A stretch of 64,000 bases of DNA from positions 21,776,422-21,840,421 of the forward strand of contig CM055109.1 of assembly GCA_029204225.1 (NCBI GenBank). The letters run 5' to 3'. Position numbers and translations under genes: made by a program. Below the pieces are notes generated by a model. The model worked only from the letters and a program-made list of their open reading frames with translations, did no database searches and was not told where the DNA came from. Of this stretch, positions 1-15,349 are shown in pieces. This DNA is from Diphasiastrum complanatum (taxonomy: Eukaryota > Streptophyta > Lycopodiopsida > Lycopodiales > Lycopodiaceae). The stretch's first letter is position 1, and each line of letters starts with the position of its first letter.

Positions 1-90
1 CTCTTTCGCAAGCTTCTTCTTACAATCCTTGATGAAGTGCCCATACCTTTTGCAATAATGGCACTTCCCTTTCTTCTTTTGAGTGTTGAT
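1..90 (-). pseudogene. Copia Gag zinc-knuckle fragment (window edge)
   Basis: Read on the minus strand this stretch encodes a CX2CX4HX4C knuckle (CHYCKRYGHFIKDC) in a lysine-rich context. This is the nucleocapsid RNA-binding motif of Ty1/copia Gag. The rest of the polyprotein would lie to the left, outside the window. A minus-strand primer-binding site at 705-716 is on the expected 5' side, so this is probably the Gag end of one element whose 5' LTR lies further right. The 90-700 interval between them has no continuous Gag frame, so the copy is damaged. The motif is directly visible; the Copia assignment is by family knowledge. Confidence 0.7.
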
Positions 91-704
91 ATTACAAAGA
101 GCTAAAAGTAGGAGCACAAGATGTCTTTCAATCTGCAACCAAAGTGCCCAAAAGATGATGGATAGATGGTTGTCCTTTTGCACAAAAAAACCAGCTTCTT
201 GAAAATTACGTTAGCTTCAATTGAAGCTTACACCGAAACCCAATTAGGAAGCCAAATAGTGTGATCAACACACACTCCAATAGGGCTGTTGAAAGCACCC
301 TACTGCTTGCTGAGAATTTGCAAATTTTCAGCCACAAGTTGACTTAACCCTGGATAGGGTTTGCTGAATTTTGGGCGCCCTCCTACACAAATGCAAACCT
401 GAAAACAAAAACAACAAGATAAGGAGACACCACAACCAAAAATCAGTAGCAGATTTTTGGGCGCCCTCCTCCAAAGAAAACTTGCTGCGTTTGCATAAAA
501 TTCAGATTTGAGATTCTGATTTTTGGGTGCCAAAATTGCTCCTCCAAGATCTCTGATGGCCGCCCTCCTTCAACCTGAAAAGAGACAAAAAAGTTGATCC
601 AAACTCCACTTGAAAAGATCAACAAGATGCTGAAATTTCACAACAAAAAGCAGAGAAGCTCCTCTTCTGGTAGGGCGCCAAACAAGCTTGTTGCAGATCT
701 GGTA

Positions 705-716
705 GCTCTGATACCA
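705..716 (-). promoter_or_regulatory. Primer-binding site, tRNA-iMet type
   Basis: The minus strand reads TGGTATCAGAGC, the classical plant initiator-Met tRNA complement that primes minus-strand cDNA synthesis in Copia and many Gypsy elements. It directly abuts a CA dinucleotide that would end a 5' LTR lying to the right. Confidence 0.75.
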
Positions 717-804
717 TGTAGGAAAGCAAGAGTCAAGTCACCAAGTTCTAGTTATCAATCAATCTCCACAGAAAACAAGAGAGAAGAGGCTGGGCGCCCA
801 ACTC

Positions 805-867
<63 letters not shown>

Positions 868-1075
868 ATCAACAAGAGCAATGGAGAGCAATGATTAGCC
901 AAATTGTAAAAATGGAATACACAATGGCACCCCCAAAAGTCAAGATAGGGCCCCTAAACAAAATTAGATCTCTAAGGACCCACGAGTCAGTACATGACCA
1001 AAATTGGGTCCAACTAAACTTAAGACAAACTTAAGATGTCTTAAATAACTAAATACCCATGGTTACACAAATCTC
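717..1075 (-). mobile_element. Putative 5' LTR of the minus-strand Copia element
   Basis: The stretch begins immediately next to the primer site with a minus-strand ...CTTTCCTACA end. It contains a 60-bp (AG)n run at 806-865. The outer boundary is unclear and 1075 is only an estimate, because no second LTR copy is in the window to align. No coding frame belongs here; the 146-aa open frame through it is mostly Arg-Glu from the microsatellite. Confidence 0.4.
806..865. repeat. (AG)n microsatellite
   Basis: About 30 uninterrupted AG dinucleotides inside the putative LTR. Confidence 0.95.
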
Positions 1076-1118
1076 GACCTTTTGGGTCAAAGTAACCTAT
1101 GGATTAACTTTAGCATAG

Positions 1119-2807
1119 TCATTTATTCTCGCGATCAACGAGCCTCAGAACAGAGTAGATGGGGCGCATGACGTCCATCAGCTGCTGCATATCCACCCAG
1201 AAAGGCTCCATGAAGAGGATGTCGTGGAAGGTCAAGCCCTCTGGGGTCGTGGATAGGTCCATGGCGGTGAACTCTGTAGAAGTAGCCATGCGCTGCAAAT
1301 CACCCTTGACATGTGTAGCCGCTCGAGCATGATGAACTGGTAGGCGAAGCAGGTGCGAGCGGGCTTCTTCAAGTCGAGCCTGAATTGACAAACGGAATGA
1401 GAGGCACACATGAAACGACCCAAAAAAAAAGAAGCATTTTTAACGAGCCAAAAAATAAGTAGCAGCTTACCTGCTGAATGTGCGGAAAAGGGCAGTCATG
1501 CGGCGCTTGCGTGTGACGAAGTCCACAACCGCAAGTGCCCTCGTGAGAATCTCACTGACCCAAGGCAGGCTCCCGATGGAATGCAGGAGGAGGTCTAGTG
1601 AGTGTGCGACACATGGAGTCCACACAATGGAGGGGTACTCTGCCATAAGAAGCTCCCCCATACCGCGGCAGTTGGACGCATTGTCCGTCACAACCTTTCG
1701 CGATACGTTCACACGATCAGTTCACAGCTTTGCAATCAATCGAAAACTACGCAAAACTATTGTATCAACATTAAGCAGTAAATGACCAAACAACTAATGA
1801 AAGAAGGTTGTACCTGGACAACGCGCTGTGGCCCGACCTCCTCTATCGCTGCGCGAATGATGCCGTATATGTACTCGGCTGAATGCACTCTCCCTGCCTC
1901 GGAGGCGTCGATGCTGCGCAGGAACATGGAATCGTAACAACTAGAAACAATCACGTTGATGAGTGGATGTCTACGACGATCAGTCCACCCATCAGCCATG
2001 ATGGAGCATCCGTATCTATCCCAAGCCTCATGCAGTGCGGCCAGTCTCTCTCTAACTGATGCAACCCGCCCCTGGAGCAAAGGGCCACGTAGTGCATCGG
2101 CTGTGGGTGGTGTGTAGCCGGGCCCGCAGACTGCAACTTTCGAGATAGCCTCTCGAAAGATGCGGGATGATGCCATGATAAAGGGGAGGTTCAGGTCATA
2201 GAACATCTGTGCTATGGTCTTGGTGGCCTCTATGTGCTGCCCCTCTCTGAAAGATCTTATCATGGACATCTGTCTGGTGCCTCAGGATGTGGATGGTTGG
2301 GAGGATGTGGATGGACGATGCGGACCTGGAGATGGTGGCATAGGTGCAGGTGCGGAAGCGGAGGATGTGGACGGGCCGTGCACATCTGACGGTGATGGCA
2401 CAGGCGTAGATAGCAGTGGAGGCTGTGGATCCATGGGGAGTACTGACGGAGGGGATACGGGTGGCGGTGGCGGTGGCGGGTGTGGATGCGACGGTGGGGG
2501 TGGGGGCGGTGGCACTGGGTGTACCAGTGGCAGGGTCCAATGGAAACAGAGTCCGCGGCATCTATGGACAACTTGTCGGGCTCAACAACTGGCTCAAAAT
2601 ATGCCTCGAGAATGCGAGGCCTCTCCACAGCGGGGATGACCGACCATACAAACGCCGATCCCGTAGTGTCCCCCCGTGGGTCGGACTCACAATTCCCCCA
2701 AATGTGCTCGAACCCGAGAGGCGTTCCTTGTGAACTGCTTTTGACAAAAAGGGCAACGCCACTTTTTGTTAGTTATCAACTCCACCTCATCCCAAATGGG
2801 ACGAGCG

Positions 2808-2812
<5 letters not shown>
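1119..2812 (-). pseudogene. hAT-family transposase relic (BED finger, Pro-rich linker, DUF659)
   Basis: Minus-strand pieces line up in the order of a plant hAT transposase. The start Met is at 2812, followed by a BED-like finger (WRCPFCQKQFTRNASRVRAH) near 2690-2790. A proline/histidine-rich linker lies at 2280-2520. The DUF659 core is at 1757-2270 and contains CSIMADGWTDRRRHPLINVI. It continues at 1467-1712 with VVTDNASNCRGMGELL and WTPCVAHSLDLLL, and at 1119-1400 with KKPARTCFAYQFIMLERLH and FWVDMQQLMDVMRPIYSVLR. Frame changes occur near 2700, 2270, 1750, 1410 and 1310, and the C-terminal hATC dimerisation domain is absent. The copy is therefore dead. Some breaks might be introns, since plant hAT genes can be spliced, but the shift near 1310 is inside a conserved motif. 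Confidence 0.8.
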
Positions 2813-2882
<70 letters not shown>

Positions 2883-3121
2883 AGCACGCAAATCTAATAT
2901 CTCTCTCTCTCTCTCTTCTCCTAGACCCCAAACCCAAGCACCCTAAACCCTAAATCCTAAACTCACACACACACACCATGTCTCGTACACACGCGCACAC
3001 GCACAAATCCTCTCTCTCTCACACACAAATCACCACACACACACATCTGTATGCACACAAATCAACAATATCCACACACACAAACACACAATCATCACAC
3101 ACACACACACACAAACACCAT

Positions 3122-3173
<52 letters not shown>
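2812..3173. repeat. Compound CT / CA microsatellites with telomere-like CCCTAAA
   Basis: (TC)n 2812-2860 runs straight into (AC)n 2861-2882. Shorter CT and CA runs follow at 2901-2917, 2966-2979 and 3085-3115, and a second (CT)n lies at 3124-3173. At about 2940-2965 there are CCCTAAACCCTAAATCCTAAA-like units, the Arabidopsis-type plant telomere repeat in degenerate form. Confidence 0.9.
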
Positions 3174-3175
<2 letters not shown>

Positions 3176-3264
3176 AATGTGGATCTTCAGATCATAGGCA
3201 ACTGCGTATGCAAATAATATGCGTAGAGATGTGTGTTTCACATGATTTTTTTTAGTTATTTAGC

Positions 3265-3390
3265 AAAAAAAAAAAAAAAAAAAATTGGACCCATCCAACC
3301 CTGCGTCCGGGGGTCAGCCGCGTCCGGGTCCGGACGCCGGATGCGGACGCGGACGCGGAATGTCCGGCCCGGACCCTCGTGTCTGAGCTG
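3265..3390. repeat. Poly-A and GC-rich GTCCG subrepeat block, possible hAT terminus
   Basis: A poly-A run (3265-3282) precedes a sharply GC-rich stretch at 3296-3385. That stretch is built of repeated GTCCGG/GCGGAC words, unlike the AT-rich surroundings. Minus-strand CAGGGTTGGATGGGTCC ends at 3303 and resembles a hAT terminal inverted repeat beginning CAGGG. It lies on the 5' side of the hAT relic. No matching opposite end was found, so this is only a candidate terminus. Confidence 0.35.
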
Positions 3391-3957
3391 AACCATTTTA
3401 TCCTCAAATGTTTAGGAGGATAGGTCGTATGTGCAAAGGCACTAGTGCGAGAGGTAATTGGACATAAAAAACAAATGTTTTTACACGTTCAGAATCCTTT
3501 GAGACTCAACAAGGTAGTGGTGGATGGCATAGGAGTTGTTTGTTGACTGTATATGTATGTATTGGTGAATGTATGCTATTTGTTAACTAAATTAGAGTTC
3601 AAACTTTACAATAAAGCATTGAAGTTTGCAATGTGCAAGTATTGTTTTTCTTTCATCCCTGCCATAATTACATTTGGAAATTGCACATAACACATAAGCC
3701 ATAAAACATGACAAAAGACAAACATCACTCTGTGAATTCGTACAACCCTACATTCTAGAATACATATGCTACTTGTGGTCGCAAACGTAAATGGACTTCC
3801 ATACATGCAGTACTTCAACCTTTCTTTTCTGGTTGATTTCACCTTGAGCAGCTATTATGCAAGCCTCTCCCCATCAACATATGATTTTTTTTTTAATCAG
3901 GTTTGTCAAACACTTTTATCTGTTACTCTCTAGAACTATTCTTGAATGCGCATACAG
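3391..3957. other. AT-rich sequence without recognised features
   Basis: Short open frames on both strands lack recognisable motifs or splice-linked continuity. I see nothing that can be assigned. Confidence 0.5.
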
Positions 3958-4982
3958 GAACAGAATGCAACTATGGTTTTGGCTCATCTTGATTCCTGCT
4001 ATCTTAAGTGGTGCATTTTGCCCACTGACTATGCTTTCGAGTTAGAAAGAGTGGTGAAATGTGAAGTTTTCTTTTTTTCCCATGAGGGAGTAGGGTCTTC
4101 AGTTGATTGGCTTTGCTCTAGCCATCATCATGATTGAAACTCAGTACATCAGTCGTTGTACAAATGTATGAAAGCTATTGTGGACATATGTTTGTGCATG
4201 TGACCTGCAACTACTCTAGGGTGCTAACGACGTGAGTTGGAGCATTTGGTCCATGCTATTCATGATGAAGTTGACAGTGTAAGACAATGTGGTTGGACTC
4301 CATAAGGTTGAAGATTGTACTTTGTTGTGTCTGATATTATTCTAGACATAACATCAATATATCTATTTTACGTAAACAGAGATCGCTTGGGCTGGAACTT
4401 GGTTAAGTCATATTTCTTGTTGAGGTCTGGCTCTCTCCTGCTTTTTTATAAAATTTATGATTTTTGCTAAGCACTAGAAAACGTGTGGTGCAGCTGGCAT
4501 GATGTTGTGTCTGAATCCTGATATTATTCTAGACATAACATCAATATATCTATTTTACATAAACAGAGATCGCTTGGGCTGGAACTTGGTTAAGTCATAT
4601 TTCTTGTTGAGGTCTGGTTCTCTCCTCCTTTTTTATAAAATTTATGATTTTTGCTAAGCACTAGAAAACTTGTGGGTTGATGCAGCTGGCATGATTGGGC
4701 AATGGTTTGTGAAAATCACCAATTGAAACGAGCTCGCAAAAAGGGAAAGCCATATGAATTCAAGGTCATTTTTGTCTATTTATATTTCATTGATTGAGGT
4801 TTCTAATCGATTCCCAGTTTCTTGTGGTACCTCTGATTAGCAAAAAATGCATATTATGTCTTCTCAATAAATGTAAATGTATCATTCAAATAACACGACG
4901 TGTTTTCCTGCAGTGGAACACATTTATGAGCAAAGAAGCACGTACCTCTTATTACCACAATTGGGCTGACTACTTTCCATGA
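3958..4982 (+). CDS. 3' end of an unrecognised spliced gene (partial model)
   Basis: Six possible exons are joined by GT-AG junctions. The last two are the firmest. Exon 4686-4764 follows ...GATGCAG and encodes WHDWAMVCENHQLKRARKKG plus KPYEFK. Exon 4914-4982 follows TTTCCTGCAG and ends ...HNWADYFP-stop. Phases agree: a 45-nt exon (4567-4611, with a duplicate at 4380-4424; DRLGWNLVKSYFLL) starts and ends in phase 2, and the 79-nt exon then ends in phase 0. Weaker upstream exons that keep phase are 3958-4053 (NATMVLAHLDSCYLKW) and 4220-4278. The KRARKKGK run suggests nuclear or RNA/DNA contact. I do not recognise the family and no start codon is identified. It could be a pseudogene fragment; transcript data would decide. 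Confidence 0.45.
4324..4695 (+). repeat. Tandem duplication containing an exon
   Basis: Two nearly identical copies lie head to tail, the first at about 4324-4503 and the second at about 4504-4695. The exon-to-exon offset is 187 bp, including a 7-bp AATCCTG-type insertion in copy 2. Each copy holds 3' intron sequence, a complete 45-nt exon with CAG acceptor and GTCTGG donor, and the first bases of the next exon (CTGGCATGAT). The left copy is cut within that next exon. Few differences separate the copies, so the event looks recent. Confidence 0.9.
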
Positions 4983-9040
<4,058 letters not shown>

Positions 9041-9049
9041 AAAGTGGCA

Positions 9050-10180
9050 ACTCTACATCAGAGACCAAGCGATATGGACATCATGAGCCTTTGGCAGGCT
9101 ACGCATAAACTGCTTCCCGGTGGTAACCAACTGATAGTCACTCTAAGAATCAATACCAGAAAGTAAATGATGTCGACCAACATTTGTAAAAGATAGTGTC
9201 TGCTGAGAAAGATCCACAGCAATAGTACCAACAAGTGACAAAAACCAATCTGCACCAAGAATAATGTCATAGCACTCTAGAGGAATAATATAGAAATCTG
9301 CCTGTCTAGAGAAGTCACCAATGCTATAGTCCAAGCCTTGAAACATCTAAGAACTGAAAAAAGAATGGGAACGAGCAACCTCAACATTGAGAGACTGTGT
9401 AGCAGAAATAGGTGTAGCATGAATCCTGGTGGAAATGTAACTGTGAATAAATGAATGTGTACTGCCAGTATCTCCCAAAGCAATATACTCTCGCCCCAAA
9501 ATGCGAACACGTAACCAAATAGAACGAGGACCAGGACGCCCACCAGCCCAAGTAGCATAAGCAAGCTGTGCATGGCAAGCGGCAGAAGCAGGACCATTAG
9601 GAAGTGGGTCAGCCGACTCATCAATAGAATGTGGGGCAGGAGTATCAAGAATATGGATATAAACATCAAAATCATCAAGAGTAAGAGCCTCATGGTAAAA
9701 AACAGCGGTAGGAGGACCAGGAGGAACGATAGTAGAAGAAGCCAAAGTAGGAGAAGCAGTGGAATGAGAGCAAGAAAAACGAGAAGCAGTGGATAACTCA
9801 GGATACTTATGTTGCAAGGTAGTAGGCCAAGGAGATAGCATCTGAGAGAGTAAGAGGCCAAAAAGATGAGACATCATATCGTAAGGTGTCTCTAAGACCG
9901 GCAATAAAATGTGAAATAAGCTCTGTAGGATGAAGATCAGTAAAAAGGTAGGAAAGCTCAATAAACTGATCAATATAAGCAGTCAAATCACTAGTATGGC
10001 GAAGTCTACGAAACAGATCATGTTGGCGAACCAACCATTGTGGGTCAATCATAGCCATATGAAGATCATGCCGAAAAGTAGGCCATATATGTAATCCCTC
10101 ACGAGTAGGCTCAGAGCGATAGACACGCCACCAAGTCTGAGCTCGACCATCTAAATGTAATGCAGCCAACTACACTTTCT
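9050..10180 (-). pseudogene. Ty3/Gypsy Gag-protease relic
   Basis: Minus-strand frames give the Gag capsid domain at 9807-10169 (LHLDGRAQTWWRVYR, later FIELSYLFTDLHPTELISHF). The aspartic protease follows at about 9347-9560, with the catalytic motif as ALGDTGSTHSFIHSYIS. The C-terminal half of the retropepsin fold is at 9143-9346 (FYIIPLECYDIILGADWFLS). Gag, linker and protease are in different frames, so there are at least two frameshifts. The zinc knuckle expected between Gag and protease is not obvious, and no RT follows to the left. This is a truncated, inactive copy. Confidence 0.85.
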
Positions 10181-11473
10181 GGGTTTCAGTCTTGGGATAC
10201 ATAAGAAAATAGGTCTCTAACTTGCAATGATAAATCTTACCTTTCGTAATGATCTTTTACATAATGTAAGTCGTTTGATTGATCGATCGATCACTCGTCA
10301 ACAAGTAAAAGAATAATATCAGAGAATCAGGATAAAGCCGACAATCGTACTACACGGACCTGTGACACAATCCAGTTTCTTTCCTTTTTTTTGGGTTTTT
10401 TTTTTCCTTTAAAATTTCCTCGATTTGGTATTGGCTGAGAGACACGAGCAACTTATCTCTATACCCCACTTTAACTCCTGAGTCCTTACCCACATGGGAC
10501 ATGGACATACCATCAATTCAATTACCTAAACATGGGACATACCAAGGGTGGTGGTGGTTCATTGGATTGTACAAGGTGTTGTTAGCCCACCGTCAAGGTG
10601 TAGCTAGTACCCACCACCCACCCACAAGCTCTTGCCACCATTAGATGAGGCCAACCCGAGGCTTCACAAGAAGACAATGTTTCTTAACAATGGTATCAAT
10701 GAGGGCGTGAAGGACCGGGTATGAGCCCTTGTGATACTCGAAGAGTACTAAACTTATGCAACTATTGGATTTGCCTGTACTACTCATTGACCCCAAGAGG
10801 CTTGGCCCAAGCAATACACATACCAAGGAAAAAGTGGGGATGTGCACATGGTATCATCCATATGCATACTTGAGGCAAATGATTTTGGTAAAGGTCTTAG
10901 GTTGTTCTTGTGAGATTTTATATTTTGAATTGGAGAGGAGTTTTGGGCACCTCTCTCCTTTTTTTGGGTACATTTATATGTGTAATAGAAGGCTTGTATT
11001 ATGGAGTCAAAATTCTCTAGCAACCACTCCACCTTTTTGTTTATTGTTTGCATATAGCAAAATAAGATTTTCATTATTCATGCTCATGTAGAGTTGGTAT
11101 CACCCTTGAGCTATTAGTCCATTTGATGCCAATATGCAATCCAAAGATTATACTTAAACTAATACTTGGCTCTTATTGAGATTTTTAAATAGTCTAATTT
11201 TATGAAACTAGTTATTTCTACAAATAAGGGGATTTCTTAAATTCTAGAACCACGTTGGTACTAAAAGTTCTAGTACCCTCCCACATTAGTGGAAACAGCA
11301 CAAGCGAGTTTCCATGCAAAAATAGAAAATCGAGGCTGATCCCATAGAGTACAAGGACTTTTACTTTTAACATTTTTATTGTTTTGGGAAATACTTTATG
11401 ATGGTGGTTCAAATAGAGCTAGCTTGGTAAGCGACCACTAATTGGACAATGTTAATGGATTCGTGGACAACAT
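10181..11473. other. Non-coding, possible decayed LTR sequence
   Basis: The stretch contains a GATCGATCGATC run near 10276 and T-rich tracts near 10385. No domain, primer site or paired repeat was found, although its position next to Gag would fit a 5' leader or LTR of the minus-strand Gypsy relic. Confidence 0.3.
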
Positions 11474-11617
11474 CAAGGCATGTGAAGTCATTCTACATGA
11501 AAACCTTGCTACAAATATATTAAGGCATGTGAAGTCATTCTACATGGAAACCATACAAATATATTAAGGCATGTGAAGTCATTCTACGTGTAAACCTTGC
11601 TACAAAATATATTAAGC
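11474..11617 (+). repeat. About 47-bp minisatellite, three copies
   Basis: The unit AAGGCATGTGAAGTCATTCT plus a tail of about 27 bp recurs three times in tandem, with small indels; the middle copy lacks about 6 bp. The last unit contains a CATG-to-CGTG change. Confidence 0.9.
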
Positions 11618-11960
11618 ATAAGGGAAGATAGTGACTACATTGGGTAAGCTCATGGCCCCAAGATGCCAAGAAATCATATCCACTACCGCCTCTTTCTTTC
11701 TATGAAAAATGTCTTGATTGGCCACATGAGCTATGGCATGTTCTGTCCACTCACTCTCAAATCCCAGTTAGCCAAGTCTCTAGCCATGTGCAAGTAAACA
11801 TCTTCCACAAACTCATAGCTTCTGTGTTTTTTTGTCTAAGTTGATGAGGATGCACATAGTCGATGAGGAGGTGGAATATGGGAGGTGATTCACATAATCT
11901 AAATTATGTCCTAACAACACACGTTGACCATCATCGCATATAATATTGACACTTTGCATG

Positions 11961-12105
<145 letters not shown>

Positions 12106-12419
12106 AAGCATTCACATAGTTCCTGTTGCTTAAGCAAGACCAAAGCCTTTGAAACCTTTATTCATAAGCTAACAAGGTAAAGTATAGGTATCTCTATCAC
12201 TGCACTTCCTTCTGGTACCCATGATTACATCCAACGATTCATCTATAGAGCTTACCTTGATCGAGCCTGGCATGGTCAGTTGGGTGCCAAACGTGACTTT
12301 TATCGGCTTCATTTTTTGGATACTGATGTATCAGGGTCCCCACTTCTACCACACTATCTACGCTCTGGGTTATCACATGGTCTCATATTCATATTGGGTC
12401 TGCTCCGTTTCTCTTCACA

Positions 12420-13773
12420 AACTTGTCGCAAGAGGATTTTCTCAGGTACATAATGTCGACTACACTGAGACTTTCAGTCCAGTAGTTAAACATTCTTCAA
12501 TTAGACTTCTATTGTCACTGTTGTTAATAGAAGACATTTACATATAGCATATCTTAATGGAGTTATCGTAGAAGACATTTACCTGATGCAACCTTAAGGT
12601 TATGATATTGAAGGCAAACATAATCATGTATGCGAACTCCACATAGCCCTTTATGGCTTGAAGCAATCTACTTGAGCATGGTTTCAAAGGATCAACCCTT
12701 TTCTTATCGACCACGGCTATAAACCAAGCACTTCAAATTCTAATGTCTACTTCAAGTCAGTGCATCATTCTTTTATTATTATCACTTTGTATGTGGACGA
12801 CACACTGCTTTTTAGCAACAATATCGATCTAATAAAAGAAGCTAAATCTGCTATCTTCAAAATTCGACATGACCGATCTAGACGAAGCTCATTACTGTCT
12901 AGGTATTCAAATCCAAAGAGACAAAATAGAAGTTGATTTACATTACTCAACAAAGATACATTCACAATATGTTGATCAGATATAATATGATGAATTGCAA
13001 ATTAGATCACTCACAGATGGACCTAGGACTCAAATTGTTGAAGGACCAATGTCCTCAAACAGTCGAAGGGAAGGAGCAGATGCGTGAGTATCCTTATTAT
13101 TCAATAATAGGATCTCTTATGTACGCGATGATATGTACCAAACTAGACATAGCTTTTGTAGTCAGTTCATGACTAATCCTAGTATTACACATTGGAAGGC
13201 TCTTATCAGAGTTTTGATAAAAAAAATTCGAGCTACTATGGACTTATGCATTTGTTATGGAGCAGTCAACAATGACAAGCTCAATGTTCTCAGTGATTAT
13301 TCAGACGCAAGTTGGGCAGCAGATGTAGACACTCGTAAATCCACTTCTGGATTTACATTCTTCCTTAACAATGATCCTATTTCATGGAACATGCGCAAGC
13401 AAACTTTTATAGCTCTATCTTCTATTTATCAGAGTATATTGCAGCCTCTCAAGCTATAAAGAAAGCAGTATGGCTGAGAAACTTACTTTCAGATGTTTGT
13501 CTGAAACAATATGCTCTGACAACTTTATTTTGTGATAATCAAAGTTCCATTACTTTATTAGCCAACCCTAGATTGCATTCTAGGAGTAAGCACATTGAGA
13601 TTAAGTATCACTATGTCAGAAGCAAAGTTCTCGACAATGAGATAAACTTGCAGTACTATCGAACACAAGATATGATAGCAGATATTTTTACTAAGGCACT
13701 AAGCTTGGATGCACACCGAAAATTTTGTGCAGAACTAAGTTTGAAGGTCAAAGCATTCATGGATTCAAATTAA
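12420..13773 (+). pseudogene. Ty1/Copia reverse transcriptase-RNase H relic
   Basis: The conserved order of a Copia RT is visible. LVARGFSQVHNVDYTETFSP is at about 12421-12480 and the catalytic LYVDDTLLFS at about 12787-12816. The RNase H segment SDYSDASWAADVDTRKST is at about 13290-13343. DNQSSITLLANPRLHSRSKH and DMIADIFTKAL are near 13530-13705. Stops interrupt it at about 12547, 12594 and 12675, and frame changes occur near 12870, 13150 and 13400. It is followed directly by a purine tract and an LTR start. Integrase and Gag are missing upstream, where a (GA)n run sits. Confidence 0.88.
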
Positions 13774-14412
13774 GAGGGAGTGTTGGAGTATTCCACTATC
13801 GGAGTGATTCATCTGAATAATCGATCTTTAATCTTCATCCATTCATTATCCAGTTTTGCAGTTTTATTCGTGTTTTTGCACAGTCTGTAGAAATACTCAA
13901 AAATCGCTCAACATGTGGCTCTGACATATTGGATAGCATCCGACTTATTGATGACGCCGACAAAGTCAACCATGTTGAAGAACGACAATTATTGTTCCAC
14001 TTGATGGATGACAACACATTACACCCAACTAGCAATTGCGATCCATGACTTGATTAGTTGTCCTACTAGATACACGTTAGCTGCTTAGTATAAATAATTG
14101 ATCATCAAAGACTTACATAGCTCAGTCTCTAAAAAGTTTCTTTTCAAAGCTCTATTAGAATATTGCTATCCGCGCTTATTGCTTATCAGCGAAAGTGCAT
14201 TAGACAGAGTTTTCAGTTACTCAAAGATAGCTTAGAGTACGTGATTTTCATCCGCTATTGTTTTGTGCTCTCATCATTTGATTTGTACATGCTACTTACT
14301 GAATCAATCTACCTTCTTATTGTGTTCAGTATCATGTCAGAATGTATGCTTCTCTATAGTTATTTGTAACTGATAAATCTCTTACTATTTCGTCTGATCT
14401 GTTGAATACACC
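13774..14412 (+). mobile_element. Polypurine tract and 3' LTR of the Copia relic
   Basis: AGAGGGAG (13773-13780) is the plus-strand primer tract. The LTR begins TGTTGGAGTATTCC at 13781. The right end is uncertain: GAATACACCAAC near 14402-14413 is an imperfect inverted match to the start, but sequence similarity to a second copy (34838-35190) continues to about 14600. The true end may therefore lie further right. Confidence 0.6.
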
Positions 14413-15349
14413 AACGTTGCAATATTCAATACATCATTGTTTGGCTCGAAATCACTTTAGTGCTAATGATCTCAAAGTTAGTTGCTAAAAGATTGAACGT
14501 GACTACTGTCATTATAGCTTTTTTCAATTATTGATAGGCGTAGTCATGCAATAGGAAAGAAGGCTCTTTTCGCTGCGCTTGATAGTTCATTCATACTTTT
14601 CAAATTATCAGATCGACATTTCATTCTCTCTTTTCAACAATTCGGATCCCAATGAGGTATCTCTTAATTTACAAAATTAGGAAACCCTTAAAACTATTTC
14701 TCACCTTTGTATAATTCTTCTTTAAAAAAAAATTTCAACTATAGGACATTAGGCTAATTTTCATATGATCCTTTTGGAGATAATTATCTCTTTTCTGAAG
14801 GACTGCTATTATGTGAATTACTATTTAGGTATAAGGCCTGGAATTTTTCTTTAGATAGATTCTTGAGTTTTTGTATTTTCAATTTCTTAGAAACCTAGAT
14901 TATCTCTTATGCATATATAGATCTGGGATGGATGATATTTACTATCACTCGTGTTGAAATTATTCAATGGAAAAGTCCCGAGTATAATAGAGTGAATCCA
15001 TTTTTAAAGAGCATTTATTATTGACTTTTCAAAATTTTCATGTGTCATCTATTGGAGGGTTTACGGATACTAAGGCAACCCTAACCCTAGTTAATAAGTG
15101 AGAGGGAATTGGCACCCCACGTGTGTAAGTCCAACTCGATGATCACAGTTATTTGATTATTTAAAAGTTAATAAAAGGCTTTAGGCCTTTTTGCGAGAAT
15201 TAAATGTCGCAAGGCCTAATAGTCAAGTTAGTGAATTAAAAGGGCTCCCGCCAAATTTCAAATTTCAAATAATAAGAGAGGTGGAAATTGGCCAATAGGA
15301 TTTGAGGCCAAAGCCCTAAAATCCACTATATAGAGTGGTGATTTGTGAT
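14413..15349. other. AT-rich sequence, partly repeated at 35.0 kb
   Basis: 14413-14600 matches 35010-35190 with modest divergence. The remainder has no coding or repeat signal that I can name. Confidence 0.5.

Noticed and set aside
2214-2953. Gly/Asp-rich and basic + strand open frames opposite the hAT relic
   Set aside because: They are antisense shadows of the proline-rich linker and microsatellite; no independent motif.
2978-3217. His/Thr/Ser-Leu open frame
   Set aside because: Simple CA/CT repeat translated; not a gene.
4237-4278. Alternative reading of the candidate exon as LEHLVHAIHDEVDS
   Set aside because: It looks protein-like, but its end phase does not fit the next 45-nt exon with the good GTAAGA donor; the overlapping 4220-4278 reading keeps phase, so it was preferred, though without certainty.
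9277-9861. 194-aa Leu-rich frame that looks like a multi-pass membrane protein
   Set aside because: It lies in an alternative frame of the Gypsy protease region, whose DTGS motif is in the other minus-strand frame; the hydrophobicity is a codon-shift artefact.
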